A stretch of DNA of 11,488 bases from Fimbriimonadales bacterium (lineage in GTDB: Bacteria; Armatimonadota; Fimbriimonadia; Fimbriimonadales; GBS-DC). Shown here piece after piece: positions 1 to 6,033 of this stretch (the first letter of the stretch is position 1; each line of letters opens with the position of its first letter). The position numbers and the translations under genes are program-made. Location of the stretch: the NCBI GenBank assembly GCA_026416065.1, contig JAOAFW010000067.1, positions 1-11,488 of the forward strand, given 5' to 3'. A model generated the notes under the pieces. That model ran no database searches, had not been told where the DNA came from, and saw only the letters and a list, made by a program, of their open reading frames with translations.

Positions 1-361
1 GCCTGAGCCAGTCGATGGGCAGGTGTTTCGCGCGGGCATACTCCTGCAGTGTTAGCCCCCTGCGGGCGGGTTCCCTGCGCCGGGTGTCCACGCCCGCTAA
101 CTTGCGCAGGGCTTCGCCTACCTGCTCTTGCGAGCAACCCGCGTGGCAGTGCCACAATAAAGTGCCATCCGCCAGTTCCCGCAAGGAGAGCGACGGTTCA
201 CGGTCGTCGTGCGCCGGACAACAAGCAAGCCACTCGCCGCTACTGAGCCGTTGCACACGCTGGAGATGGGGTAGAATCGATTCCAGCCGCAACGCATCGG
301 CTCTGTTAGCCCTGCCCCCCTGCCCAATCCACAGGTGGGGCAATTCACGCTTCGTGTTCAT
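1..361 (-). CDS. Phage/plasmid-type DNA primase, CHC2 zinc-finger N-terminus (partial, runs off left edge)
   Basis: The reading frame starts with ATG at 361-359, has a TAG stop three codons upstream, and stays open to the edge, giving 120 visible codons. Residues 48-76 form a CHC2 zinc-binding domain: CPAH (C48, H51), a short beta segment with EPSLSL, then WHCHAGC (C72, C76). This is the variant typical of phage and plasmid primases and primase-helicases rather than chromosomal DnaG. After it comes a LTLQEYARAKHLP segment (about 103-115), which in such proteins links the finger to the TOPRIM or helicase part; that part must lie outside the window. Expected role: priming replication of the element in the cytoplasm. 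It follows the 298-residue HTH gene on the same strand after a 52-bp gap containing two stem-loops. No Shine-Dalgarno is visible; a CATAAT box eight bases before the ATG suggests its own near-leaderless promoter. The CHC2 call is secure; full architecture is unknown. Confidence 0.85.
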   Translation of the reverse strand, partial: MNTKRELPHLWIGQGGRANRADALRLESILPHLQRVQRLSSGEWLACCPAHDDREPSLSLRELADGTLLWHCHAGCSQEQVGEALRKLAGVDTRRREPARRGLTLQEYARAKHLPIDWLR

Positions 362-362
362 C

Positions 363-380
363 GCGGGCTATTATGCCCGC
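363..380 (-). promoter_or_regulatory. Perfect 6-bp hairpin containing a -10-like box, next to the primase start
   Basis: GCGGGC-TATTAT-GCCCGC is a perfect inverted repeat with a six-base loop, one base from the primase start codon. Read on the minus strand its centre gives CATAAT (375-370), eight bases before the ATG, a spacing that would produce a leaderless or near-leaderless mRNA. A weak -35 candidate TTGTTA lies at 400-395 with a long 19-base spacer. If the RNA comes from an upstream promoter instead, the hairpin would sit where a ribosome binds and could limit translation. Both readings are inference. Confidence 0.4.
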
Positions 381-386
381 TTGCAG

Positions 387-424
387 GTGTACGCTAACAA
401 GGGGGGGCACACCTTAGCGTACAC
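387..424 (-). repeat. Perfect 11-bp inverted repeat overlapping the stop codon of the HTH gene
   Basis: GTGTACGCTAA (387-397) and TTAGCGTACAC (414-424) are exact reverse complements, separated by 16 bases that include a run of seven G (401-407). The right arm contains the TAA stop codon of the 298-residue gene. In minus-strand RNA it would fold as an 11-bp stem with a C-rich loop. No U-run follows, so it does not fit a classical intrinsic terminator. A role in processing, attenuation or protein binding between this gene and the primase is possible. Confidence 0.6.
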
Positions 425-1310
425 TTTTCACCCCCAAAGTCCGGGCGCAACTGCGCACAGCGGTCTGAACCGCGCTTCGCCCTACCTTGCGCCCGCTTTG
501 GCGGCTTGCCCACGCGCTTATTTGCCCCCAGGTCCAGCCCGCTTGCAGGCGCAGGTACAGGTACTCAGCCCACTGCCTTGCGCTTTCAGCGTCCAGCTCC
601 CTGCCCTGCTCGCGCCGTAGTTTTATGCCCTGCTTGCCTGCCCGTTCTTCTATTTTAGTGCAGTAGGCTATAAGAATCGCCCGCACTATCTCACGCCTTA
701 GGGCATCCGTCAAGTAAGCCCCATACGGCAGGTCGCGCGTGGCTTGCTGTAAGTCCACCTGCCCTACTGCCCAGTTTATATAAGATTCCCGCGTCTGGCT
801 ATCAGGCAGGTAGTCAGGTAGCCCAAAGGGGGGTACAGGAATCGCCTCACAGGCGGGGTTCCCTTGCACTTGCGCCGTAAACGCCTGCCACACGCTTACA
901 TACTCCCGTTCCTGCGGTGTAGGGCACGCTAAGCCCCTGTAGGCGTCCTGCAGGGCTTGCAGGTATTCCCCAAAGGTGGCATAAGCGTCAGGGTCATAAA
1001 ACGGCAGGCTACTACCCGCAGGTACATTTGGCGGCGGGGGCAGGTCGTCCTGCTTGCGCTCCACAACCCCGCCCCCTATCGCCCCAAAGGGGCAGGTATC
1101 TTCACTGCCCGTATCCCCGCGCCGTAAAGCCTGCACCATATCCTGCAGGGCGTCTGGGGGTAGTTGCCACTGTTGCTGCAACGCCCCTAAGCCCCGTACC
1201 TGCGCTTCCAGCGGTAAGCCTAATAACTGCCTGTAGGCGTCTTTGAAAGCAGGTTCTCGTTCCCACAGTACGGCATAATAGCACGCTTTGAGTAAAGCCC
1301 GTGTGTCCAT
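414..1310 (-). CDS. Unrecognised element protein with C-terminal helix-turn-helix, upstream of primase
   Basis: This is a 298-residue open frame with ATG at 1310-1308, preceded by a G-rich GGGGTAGG that could serve as ribosome-binding site. I do not recognise the family. Visible features: an N-terminal helical stretch (1-65), a proline-rich low-complexity linker (about 88-104, DLPPPPNVPAGSS), a central region rich in Tyr, Asp and Gln (105-200), a basic helical segment (203-240), and a C-terminal tail (about 257-293, WTWGQISAWASRQSG followed by RSAVQTAVRSCARTLG) with the pattern of a helix-turn-helix. No membrane segment or signal peptide. Being immediately upstream of a primase on the same strand, a job in replication initiation, primosome loading or control of the element is plausible, but that is context inference. 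Codon choice matches the primase and differs from the genes right of 1768. Confidence 0.7.
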   Translation of the reverse strand: MDTRALLKACYYAVLWEREPAFKDAYRQLLGLPLEAQVRGLGALQQQWQLPPDALQDMVQALRRGDTGSEDTCPFGAIGGGVVERKQDDLPPPPNVPAGSSLPFYDPDAYATFGEYLQALQDAYRGLACPTPQEREYVSVWQAFTAQVQGNPACEAIPVPPFGLPDYLPDSQTRESYINWAVGQVDLQQATRDLPYGAYLTDALRREIVRAILIAYCTKIEERAGKQGIKLRREQGRELDAESARQWAEYLYLRLQAGWTWGQISAWASRQSGRKVGRSAVQTAVRSCARTLGVKSVR

Positions 1311-1326
1311 AACCTACCCCTTGTGT

Positions 1327-1381
1327 GTACCTGCCCTGCCCCTTGCGCAAGGGGTAAGCAAACCGCAAGGCGGGCAGGTAC
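1327..1381. repeat. Nested inverted repeats: 10-bp arms around a 16-bp palindrome
   Basis: GTACCTGCCC (1327-1336) and GGGCAGGTAC (1372-1381) are exact reverse complements. Between them lies the perfect palindrome CCCCTTGCGCAAGGGG (1339-1354). Just outside is GGAGG-ATAC-CCTCC (1386-1399). The cluster sits 17-90 bp upstream of the 298-residue gene start, so it lies in that gene's promoter or untranslated leader. It could act as an operator or a replication/nicking site; no function is shown by the sequence. Confidence 0.6.
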
Positions 1382-1443
1382 AGGGGGAGGATACCCTCCT
1401 GCCCTACTTGACTTTCCACAATCCCTTATGCCATAATAAGAAC

Positions 1444-1469
1444 GCCTACCGTGAGAGGGCACGGTAGGC
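1444..1469. repeat. Perfect 10-bp stem-loop
   Basis: GCCTACCGTG (1444-1453), loop AGAGGG, and CACGGTAGGC (1460-1469) form an exact hairpin on either strand. No T-run follows on either side, so it is not a standard intrinsic terminator. Its location between the putative attachment site and the leftward genes fits an operator, an insulating terminator-like structure, or an origin element. Confidence 0.6.
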
Positions 1470-1719
1470 AGGGCTACTGCAGGGGATGGCTGCAGCAGCA
1501 GTGCGATTCTACCCTACCTGTATTAGCCCTGTGTCTCCCTCTAATCGGGTTAGCCTGAATCCCTAAAACAGGCACGGTGTTGCGGGCGTGTTTCATACCG
1601 TCAGCTCAGGGCAAGGGATGCCCATCCTATCGGTTCAGGGCTACAGGATAGGGGGGCTAAAGGTTCCCTTTACCGCTACAGGGTGTAGGGGTAAGGGGCA
1701 GGTGGCTCTACAGGTTGAG

Positions 1720-1768
1720 TTAGCCTTCCAAGCTGGTGGTGCGGGTTCGATTCCCGCTGCCCGCTCCA
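1720..1768 (+). other. 3' part of tRNA-Gly(TCC) with CCA; probable attachment site (att)
   Basis: Seen: anticodon arm TTAGC-CTTCCAA-GCTGG (1720-1736, anticodon TCC at 1727-1729), four-base variable loop, T-arm GCGGG-TTCGATT-CCCGC (1741-1757), 3' acceptor strand TGCCCGC (1758-1764), discriminator T and encoded CCA (1766-1768). The 3' half closely resembles bacterial tRNA-Gly(TCC) genes. The matching 5' half should begin GCGGGCA; instead there is AGGGGCA at 1694-1700, which leaves the first two acceptor pairs unmatched. T8, A14 and A21 are absent and no canonical D-arm forms. Inference: this is the 3' duplicate left at the distal border of an integrated element rather than a working tRNA, with crossover around the anticodon arm. 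A decayed tRNA is the alternative. Confidence 0.75.
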
Positions 1769-1884
1769 AGTATGCTTTTCACACCGACTCGGCGCGTATT
1801 TCGCCCCATGCTGAAGTGATCCCCCTTGAAAAACTACAGGTCTTTGGGTAAACTCTTGACGCCGCAACGATGGAGGGGAAGACG

Positions 1885-2640
1885 ATGCAAGTACATGCCG
1901 AGAGTTTGCATCACTATCGTGAGTATGGTCTGGCGTCGCTGGTTTTGCCGGGCCTGGGACACTTGCTGCAAGGGATGCCGTTTCGCGCTGCGCTGTGGTT
2001 CGGTGGCGCGGTGGCTCTGTGGGGGATGCTCCTTGCGATGGTCGCCAGTGGCGCGTCTGTAAACGAGCCTTTTTGGCTGATTGCCAGCCCCGTGATTGCT
2101 GGTTATCACTGCGCGAGTATGTACGCTGCAATTCGCGCTCAGCAGCGTCAAAGCGGCAATCTCACATCCACGCAAACTGTCTCGCAGGCACTGCCCACCT
2201 ATCTATGGAAGCAGGCCATAGGAGGCACGCTGGCAGCAGTCGGCTTAATCGTGATAGTTTTGTGGTCGGGCAAGCTCGCCGACTTCGCATGGACACGGTT
2301 GCAAGGCGGTGGTGCATGGGGGTGGCACGGATTGGGCTGGGGCGAGATACTCAGCTACACCCTGCTGCTCTGGGGTATGACAGCCGTCGGCGGCTGGCTG
2401 TTCTGGCAGGGCTATAAAGAGCAGAAAGAAGAAGAACCGCGCTTGCGCGAACATCGACTGATTGAGCATGCGCTGCAAAATGGCGGCGTGATTACTCCTG
2501 CCGAGGCGTGCCTTGCGCTGCGCCTCTCGCTCGCGGAAGGGCGTGACTACTTGGAGGGGCTGGTCAAGCAGGGACTGGCGCAGCGCGAGGAGTACGAGGG
2601 TCTTCTGCGATACCGACTACAACCCTCGCGTGGGGTGTAG
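1885..2640 (+). CDS. Small multi-pass membrane protein with winged-helix-like C-terminal tail
   Basis: I chose ATG 1885 because GGAGG (1872-1876) lies eight bases before it; an in-frame ATG at 1870 would overlap that site. The product is 251 residues. The start, with PGLGHLLQG (22-30) and then a hydrophobic segment (36-55), resembles short 'glycine-loop' membrane domains seen in TM2/DUF5683-like proteins. Further membrane segments are about 63-83, 111-129 and 155-175. After a charged stretch KEQKEEEPR (178-186), residues 187-246 look like a winged-helix fold on the cytoplasmic side: a helix with IEHALQNGG, a turn at VITPAEACLALRLS, a recognition-type helix EGRDYLEGLVKQG, and a short beta wing LLRYRLQ. 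This may mediate protein or nucleic acid contacts; function is unknown. It is the first gene right of the tRNA fragment and converges on the asparaginase-family gene with only six bases between stops. Confidence 0.75.
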   Translation: MQVHAESLHHYREYGLASLVLPGLGHLLQGMPFRAALWFGGAVALWGMLLAMVASGASVNEPFWLIASPVIAGYHCASMYAAIRAQQRQSGNLTSTQTVSQALPTYLWKQAIGGTLAAVGLIVIVLWSGKLADFAWTRLQGGGAWGWHGLGWGEILSYTLLLWGMTAVGGWLFWQGYKEQKEEEPRLREHRLIEHALQNGGVITPAEACLALRLSLAEGRDYLEGLVKQGLAQREEYEGLLRYRLQPSRGV

Positions 2641-2646
2641 CAGGGT

Positions 2647-3594
2647 TCAACTGCCACCTGGCTGAACGCGCTCAATAGCACCGTCACGGCATACGAACGC
2701 TTCGAACTTTTCGGGCTGAGTTGCCGCCAGTCCGAAGTCGCCGTTGGCTTGGACAGCCATCACGGCGCACTGATGCGCCGCGACATCCGGCAAGCGCCGG
2801 AGCATGAAGTCCACGCCGCGCTGGCATGCTTGCTGTGCCGAATAGCCCGCGCGCATCGCTTCCACGACGCGGCTGGCTAAAGCGAACCGCCAGATTTCCT
2901 CGCCTACGCCGGTACAAACCGCCGCGCCTGCCTCGTTGTCGGCGTAAAGCCCCGCCCCCACAATCGGCGAGTCGCCCACCCTGCCGGGCAGCTTCCACGC
3001 CAATCCACTGGTGGTACAGGCGACGACTACATGTCCCGCGTTCCAACCCAGCACGCCCACCGTGTCATGCGATTCGTCAGGCTGTTGAGCGTGCCACTGT
3101 TTACTCACGCGCACGTCGTCGGGATCATCGCTGCGCACGGTAGAGACCTCTTTAGGGGCGGTGCGCTGCTTGCGCCACTCCTGCCAGCGACGCAGAGACT
3201 CGGCGGTCAGGAGTTGCTGAGGTTCATAGCCCTGTTGCAGCGCAAATCGCGTCGCCCCTTCGCCCACCAGCATAAGGTGGGGAGTACGAAGCATCACCTC
3301 ACGCGCCAGATGAATCACGGGCGCAATTCCGCGCACTCCCGCCACCGCACCGGCACGCAGGCGTGCGCCCTCCATCACGGCGGCATCCAGCTCCACCTCG
3401 CCGTCGCGGTTCGGCAAGCCGCCGTAGCCCACAGACATCACCTGCGGGTCGCGCTCCACCGCCGCCGCGCCCTCAATCACCGCATCCAGCAGGCGAATCG
3501 CCGAGTCACTCTCCCGAGATTCTTGCCAGCGCTGCCACGCCGCCTCAACGCCAATCTGCCCAAACCACCAGGTCGCCGCAAAGAGTGTTTGCAC
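2647..3594 (-). CDS. Isoaspartyl peptidase/L-asparaginase family Ntn-hydrolase (N4-(beta-N-acetylglucosaminyl)-L-asparaginase-like)
   Basis: The 315-residue product matches the glycosylasparaginase/plant-type asparaginase family in length and motifs. HDTVGVL (176-182) contains the expected autoprocessing site: cleavage before Thr178 would free the nucleophile and give roughly 19-kDa alpha and 15-kDa beta chains. Downstream are TTSGLAWKLPGRVGDSP (194-210), which carries the substrate-binding GRVGDSP loop, GAGLYAD (213-219), and CTGVGE (227-232). N-terminal GGLPNRDGEVELDAAVMEG (58-76) is the typical alpha-chain motif. The enzyme would cleave amide bonds of asparagine derivatives or isoaspartyl peptides. 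No signal peptide is seen, so it should be cytoplasmic. It starts with GTG at 3594 without an obvious Shine-Dalgarno; the start is supported by family-like FAATWWFGQIGVEAAW at 5-20. The exact substrate (glycoasparagine, isoaspartyl dipeptide or asparagine) cannot be told from motifs alone. Confidence 0.93.
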   Translation of the reverse strand: MQTLFAATWWFGQIGVEAAWQRWQESRESDSAIRLLDAVIEGAAAVERDPQVMSVGYGGLPNRDGEVELDAAVMEGARLRAGAVAGVRGIAPVIHLAREVMLRTPHLMLVGEGATRFALQQGYEPQQLLTAESLRRWQEWRKQRTAPKEVSTVRSDDPDDVRVSKQWHAQQPDESHDTVGVLGWNAGHVVVACTTSGLAWKLPGRVGDSPIVGAGLYADNEAGAAVCTGVGEEIWRFALASRVVEAMRAGYSAQQACQRGVDFMLRRLPDVAAHQCAVMAVQANGDFGLAATQPEKFEAFVCRDGAIERVQPGGS

Positions 3595-3602
3595 AAGAAC
3601 AT

Positions 3603-3612
3603 GATTCGAATC
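3603..3612. promoter_or_regulatory. Palindrome in the divergent intergenic region
   Basis: GATTCGAATC is a perfect 10-bp palindrome eight bases upstream of the GTG of the asparaginase-family gene. ATCGCGAAT overlaps its right edge (3610-3618) and recurs directly at 3693-3701. The 173-bp gap between the divergent genes is the only place for both promoters, so a regulator site is possible. Short palindromes also arise by chance. Confidence 0.3.
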
Positions 3613-3767
3613 GCGAATGCGTTTTCCTGTTCAGTGAAACCTACTGGCGAAAGCATTCCTTTTTGGTACTCTCTAAATCCCCTCCACAAGACATCGCGAA
3701 TAGGGGAAGGAGTTGAAAGCGTGCAAACCTGCAGGAACCCCTCCTCAAATAGCGTACTTAACAACCG

Positions 3768-6002
3768 ATGGTGGTTTCGGGGGCACGAGACGCAGCAACA
3801 GAGCCGGGTAGGTGGTTCGATGGACTGATGTTTTGGGGGGTTATATATCGTCGCCTGCCGATGCTGACGCTGCTGCGCGGGAGCTGGGGTTTTGCGCTGG
3901 GCACAGGCGCGTTGAGCGTGTTGCTCCTACCCTTGCTGGCGCAAATGCGCAGCGGCGGGGGGTTGCACGCGCTACTGGGCTGGGCTGTGCTGATGCACCT
4001 GCTGGCGCGGGGGTGGGTGGAGCGTCGGCTACCTGACCCGTCTTTCGCGAATGACCTGCGCACGGGGAATTTTGAGCAAATCCGTCTGACACCCCACACA
4101 GCCCACACGCTCCTCATCCAGCGCGGTTTGCCTGATTTGCTGTCTCGACTCCTGCTAATGAGCCTCTGGATGCCCCTCTACGCGCTCGTCGCCGGCGCGT
4201 TGGGACTGACGCTCGCCGACGCATGCATATTCTGGCTGCTGTTCAGCTTCGCGAACTATTTTGTGCTGGGCTTGGTGTCCGTCGCGTTGCTGGCGTCGGC
4301 TTGGGAAGGCACAGTATGGGTCTTAAGTGCAGGGCTGCTGGGCTACGCCTTTATGCTGGATGGAGGACGCGCCCGCACGGCGGTCGCCAGCAGTGGACTG
4401 TTTAGTGCGATGCTCGCATTGCCTATTCTGGGGCGCGTGCTGTTGCCAGACCGGATGTTGATCGCTTTACCTGACCTGCGTGGCTTCGCGCTAATGTGGC
4501 TGATTGTAGAAATGCTGCGGTTTGAACGCATCGCACGCTGGGTCAATGCGCCTTCGGGCATCTGGCGATGGTTCTATCTGATTCCTTGTGCGGCGATGAT
4601 GGCGATTGGTGGCTTGAGCGCGTGGGGACTGGGCAATCTCCGGGGACTGAGCGGCGCAGAGCAAACACAGTTCGCGATGCTGGGGGTATTCGCCGCTGCA
4701 GGCTACCTGAACCTGCTCTTGCTGACCGCGCGTCGTCAGGCAGAGCCAATTCTGCAACCCCTGCGAATACAACTGCTGGAGGGAGGGCTGCTCCGTGTGC
4801 TGAGCTGGTTGCTCGTCGGGGCTGCGATCCTGAGATGGGGGTTGCCAACGGGTGCCACTTCGTTTTGGGTCGCAAGCCTGTGGCTCAGCGGGGCGGAGTG
4901 GCTGGGCGGCGCGTTAACTCGTCGCGGGATACAGCGCGCTCACAGCCGCGCTCGCAACTGGGTCTATGGTGCACTGCTCCTGGGGCTATTGCCTGCTCTC
5001 GTGTTCTGGGTCAAGCCGCTTCATCCCGCGCTTGGCGCGCTCAGCCCGACCTACGCGCTCTTGATGGCGTCGGACGCCTGGCGCACAGCGGGAGTAACTA
5101 CACAACCGCCGCTGTGGTTGTGCCTGAGCGCACCCCTGTTGCGCTACACACTGATATTAAGTGTTCTGGCACTGGGGATTCTCATCGGGCACTACCCAGC
5201 ACGGTTATTCCGGTTGCGACGGAACCGGTCAGAGCCCCAAGAGAGCGTCAGCCAAGAAATCGAGTGGTACGCCTTGCCGTGGCTGTATCCCCTCTGGGAC
5301 TGGATTGCACTGCGTTACGCGACCAACCCGATGACCCGCCTGACCCTCACTGAGCGTCAACCTGCGTGGGCACTGGGGATTGGGGTCTTGATGCTTGTGT
5401 TGGGTCTACTTTTTGACTTTGTCGGCGTGGGTGTCTCGTTCTTAGTGATGATCGGGCTGGGTATTTTCCTTTGGTTGTGGGGCTATCAGGTGACGGTGCA
5501 GCGCGTACGCCGCTGGCTCAACTCGGGCGAGATTGTGAGCGTGTTTCTGGCAGGCGTGCCCGCTACCCAAATTTTCTGGGGCTGGGTCTACGGTGCGTGG
5601 TCGCAACAGTTGCGTATCCTGATTGCCGCTGTGAGTGGCTACTTTTGGGGGTGGCTTATTCAGGCGCTAATGACCCCCCCTCCGGCTCCCGGGGGTATCG
5701 GCATAGGGTTGGCGTTCGTGACCGTAGGGTTCGGCATCGGTTTCTACGCCCTCTATCTTGCGCTCTGGTCGTGCGCATGGCTGATTGCTGCGCCGTCTGC
5801 GGTGCGCGATCAGGTCGCACTTCCCCAGATTGCCGCTCCCCTACTCACCCCGCGCGCGGCAGTGCTGGCGACTTTCTACAGCCTGCTCGCCTGCTGCGCG
5901 CCCCTTGCCCCCTTCCTGTTGATCGGGCTGCCGGTCTACGCTTCCCAAAGCACTATCGCTCTGCATAAATTAGCCCGGGCGCCTGGGGAACCTAAACGCT
6001 GA
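3768..6002 (+). CDS. Large polytopic membrane protein resembling two ABC-2-type permease halves in tandem
   Basis: The product is 744 residues with roughly 16-19 hydrophobic segments, for example 43-60, 67-81, 125-148, 152-178, 265-287, 302-320, 342-357, 364-382, 398-415, 455-474, 533-550, 553-574, 614-634, 643-672 and 697-724. Two loops look like the coupling segment of ABC-2 permeases: DLRTGNFEQIRLTPHTAHTL (96-115) and LNSGEIVSVFLAGVPATQIF (584-603). A polar linker (478-500) and NPMTRLTLTERQPAW (520-534) mark the start of the second half. Inference: a membrane component of an export or membrane-remodelling system whose ATPase is encoded elsewhere. The start is uncertain: 3768 lacks a Shine-Dalgarno, and ATG 3828 (residue 21, just before FWGVIYRRL) is a good alternative. 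The next gene follows closely on the same strand, suggesting an operon. Confidence 0.7.
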   Translation: MVVSGARDAATEPGRWFDGLMFWGVIYRRLPMLTLLRGSWGFALGTGALSVLLLPLLAQMRSGGGLHALLGWAVLMHLLARGWVERRLPDPSFANDLRTGNFEQIRLTPHTAHTLLIQRGLPDLLSRLLLMSLWMPLYALVAGALGLTLADACIFWLLFSFANYFVLGLVSVALLASAWEGTVWVLSAGLLGYAFMLDGGRARTAVASSGLFSAMLALPILGRVLLPDRMLIALPDLRGFALMWLIVEMLRFERIARWVNAPSGIWRWFYLIPCAAMMAIGGLSAWGLGNLRGLSGAEQTQFAMLGVFAAAGYLNLLLLTARRQAEPILQPLRIQLLEGGLLRVLSWLLVGAAILRWGLPTGATSFWVASLWLSGAEWLGGALTRRGIQRAHSRARNWVYGALLLGLLPALVFWVKPLHPALGALSPTYALLMASDAWRTAGVTTQPPLWLCLSAPLLRYTLILSVLALGILIGHYPARLFRLRRNRSEPQESVSQEIEWYALPWLYPLWDWIALRYATNPMTRLTLTERQPAWALGIGVLMLVLGLLFDFVGVGVSFLVMIGLGIFLWLWGYQVTVQRVRRWLNSGEIVSVFLAGVPATQIFWGWVYGAWSQQLRILIAAVSGYFWGWLIQALMTPPPAPGGIGIGLAFVTVGFGIGFYALYLALWSCAWLIAAPSAVRDQVALPQIAAPLLTPRAAVLATFYSLLACCAPLAPFLLIGLPVYASQSTIALHKLARAPGEPKR

Positions 6003-6033
6003 TGTGGAATATCTTAATGAGGTGGTTGAGACG

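Larger units (their letters stand above)
1311..1719. other. Gene-free 400-bp leader/border region rich in inverted repeats
   Basis: No convincing gene is present. Open frames here are short and without family resemblance. The stretch holds nested palindromes at 1327-1399, a 10-bp perfect hairpin at 1444-1469, a small TTATG-c-CATAA repeat (1426-1436) whose TATTAT on the minus strand could be a -10 box for the 298-residue gene, a CCTATC/GATAGG pair around 1627-1652, and CTACAGG at 1641, 1676 and 1708 (with another past the tRNA fragment at 1834). Possible roles are promoter/operator region, replication origin, or integrase arm sites; the sequence alone does not decide. Confidence 0.5.
1..1768. 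mobile_element. Right end of a putative integrated element bounded by a tRNA-Gly 3' fragment
   Basis: Seen: two minus-strand genes (a CHC2-type primase fragment and an HTH-containing unknown), hairpin-rich intergenic DNA, and then the 3' part of a tRNA-Gly gene ending in CCA at 1768. From about 1885 onward the genes look like ordinary host genes. Known: tyrosine-recombinase elements insert into tRNA 3' ends, leaving an intact tRNA at one border and a 3' duplicate at the other. Inference: 1-1768 is element DNA, its other end lies to the left outside this window, and 1768/1769 is the border. No integrase is visible here, so it would have to sit at the far end. Recurring element-flavoured words such as AAGGGGCAGGT (1085 region and 1693 region) support a shared origin of the coding and border segments. 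Confidence 0.55.

Noticed and set aside
1694..1768. Complete functional tRNA-Gly(TCC) gene
   Set aside because: The 3' half is excellent, but the 5' acceptor strand mismatches at the first two pairs, T8, A14 and A21 are missing and the D-arm does not form properly. The 5' part instead resembles other element sequence (AAGGGGCAGGT).
3031..3828. 265-residue plus-strand open frame opposite the asparaginase-family gene
   Set aside because: It overlaps a clear enzyme gene on the other strand and its translation is low-complexity His/Arg-rich with no family resemblance: a shadow frame.
4568..5353. 261-residue open frame inside the large membrane protein gene
   Set aside because: An Arg- and Ser-rich out-of-frame translation inside a long hydrophobic gene; no independent start signal.
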